Of a stretch of DNA of 64,000 bases, positions 63,605-64,000 are shown piece by piece (the stretch's first letter is position 1; each line of letters begins with the position of its first letter). The notes beneath the pieces are model-generated. The model worked only from the letters and a program-made list of their open reading frames with translations. It ran no database searches and was not told where the DNA came from. Both the position numbers and the translations under genes were made by a program. This DNA is from Kriegella aquimaris (GTDB lineage Bacteria > Bacteroidota > Bacteroidia > Flavobacteriales > Flavobacteriaceae). The stretch covers positions 496,001 through 560,000 of the forward strand of contig NZ_FNGV01000002.1 in NCBI RefSeq assembly GCF_900103215.1, in the 5' to 3' direction.

Positions 63605-64000
63605 ATGAATTCAAGTAAAAGAATCCTATTTCTTGCGGGGTTGTTATTAATGTCATTGGTCAATTTTGCACAAGATGGCTCACAAAATGACCCACAACAG
63701 ACTAGCAATATCCAGCAATATACCCCATCAAAATTGATGGGAAAAGGACAATGGGATGTTAAATGGTTTAACAATCTCTACACGGAGACAAAAAGTACTT
63801 TTGCAGATGGCAAACAACCTCGGCAAACATTTTTTACTTCAACATTGGAAGCTTATACCGGTGTCGGGGAAAATAAAAGATGGAATGTAGGTGCTATTTT
63901 TGAATTGCGTTCTAATGTTATCGGCGATAGAAGCGCCTTGGATGTTTTTAAATTTGATGGGGAAGATGGTACAGCTCGTTCGGGCTTGACATCTATTGCC
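63605..64000 (+). CDS. Partial outer-membrane protein, cut by window end
   Basis: The ATG at 63605 opens a frame that runs past the window edge (132 codons visible). The first 22 residues form a Sec signal ('ILFLAGLLLMSLVNFAQ'). After a polar segment come amphipathic strands 'QWDVKWFNNLYTETKS' and 'RWNVGAIFELRSNVIG', as in outer-membrane barrels. It lies 26 bases after the DUF547 gene, so the two are in one transcript. The function and full length cannot be told. Confidence 0.7.
   Translation, partial: MNSSKRILFLAGLLLMSLVNFAQDGSQNDPQQTSNIQQYTPSKLMGKGQWDVKWFNNLYTETKSTFADGKQPRQTFFTSTLEAYTGVGENKRWNVGAIFELRSNVIGDRSALDVFKFDGEDGTARSGLTSIA

Noticed and set aside
1-64000. tRNA/rRNA genes, CRISPR arrays, prophage or insertion sequences
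   Set aside because: Gaps between genes are short, and no direct-repeat array, transposase, integrase or cloverleaf was recognised by eye.

Overview
The window is a continuous chromosomal segment that looks like a marine member of the Flavobacteriaceae (Zobellia/Maribacter/Arenibacter-like; inferred from gene content and protein style, not from a 16S gene). Supporting signs are a SusC/SusD pair, a type IX secretion C-terminal tail, Bacteroidetes-type -7 boxes (TAnnTTTG), a mevalonate pathway, lipoproteins with Cys at residues 16-21, and the Bacteroidetes-type arginine/proline cluster with an argF' transcarbamylase. I see no rRNA, tRNA, CRISPR, prophage or transposase.

Layout. (1) 61-9799, minus strand: a tight five-gene operon of two very large VCBS/FG-GAP + ASPIC/UnbV lipoproteins, a vanadium-haloperoxidase/PAP2-like lipoprotein, a GyrI-like membrane-anchored protein and a beta-propeller-like lipoprotein. 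(2) 9994-27474: a sugar-utilisation region with an Na+/solute symporter, xylA, xylB, susD, susC, a LacI-family regulator, beta-phosphoglucomutase, a GH65 phosphorylase, a cytoplasmic GH13 enzyme and a secreted clan-A-like glycosidase. GH65 and the mutase would turn alpha-glucosides into glucose 6-phosphate; XylA/XylB would feed xylose into the pentose phosphate pathway. (3) 27752-33815: mixed accessory genes (GDPD, BaiN-like flavoprotein, GH16 laminarinase, DUF1697, AraC, PhyH plus a truncated TIM-barrel isomerase, TspO). (4) 33910-38023: isoprenoid genes (mevalonate diphosphate decarboxylase, mevalonate kinase, UbiA) and an RsuA/RluB-type pseudouridine synthase with its catalytic Asp replaced by Asn. 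(5) 38239-41694: a giant ELWxxDGT-repeat protein secreted by the type IX system. (6) 41840-54045, minus strand: the arginine/proline operon, in transcription order leader peptide, GNAT, argG, argC, proC, argD, proA, proB, argF', SDR, argB, argE, argH. (7) 54092-64000: a GT-C glycosyltransferase, two GT2 enzymes, a MORN-like protein, a membrane 4Fe-4S protein and FAD oxidoreductase pair, then divergently two outer-membrane proteins flanking a DUF547 protein; the last one runs off the window.

The most notable observation is a 27-codon reading frame placed between a perfect -7 box and the first gene of the arginine operon. It ends Arg-Arg-Arg-Pro-stop, and the Arg codons lie in the arm of an RNA hairpin. 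This is what a ribosome-mediated arginine attenuator would look like. Other notable points are the Ser90 specificity residue that predicts a succinylated arginine pathway, a short-chain dehydrogenase lodged inside the arg operon, a two-hairpin repeat found inside and beside that operon, and a LacI-type operator upstream of susC.
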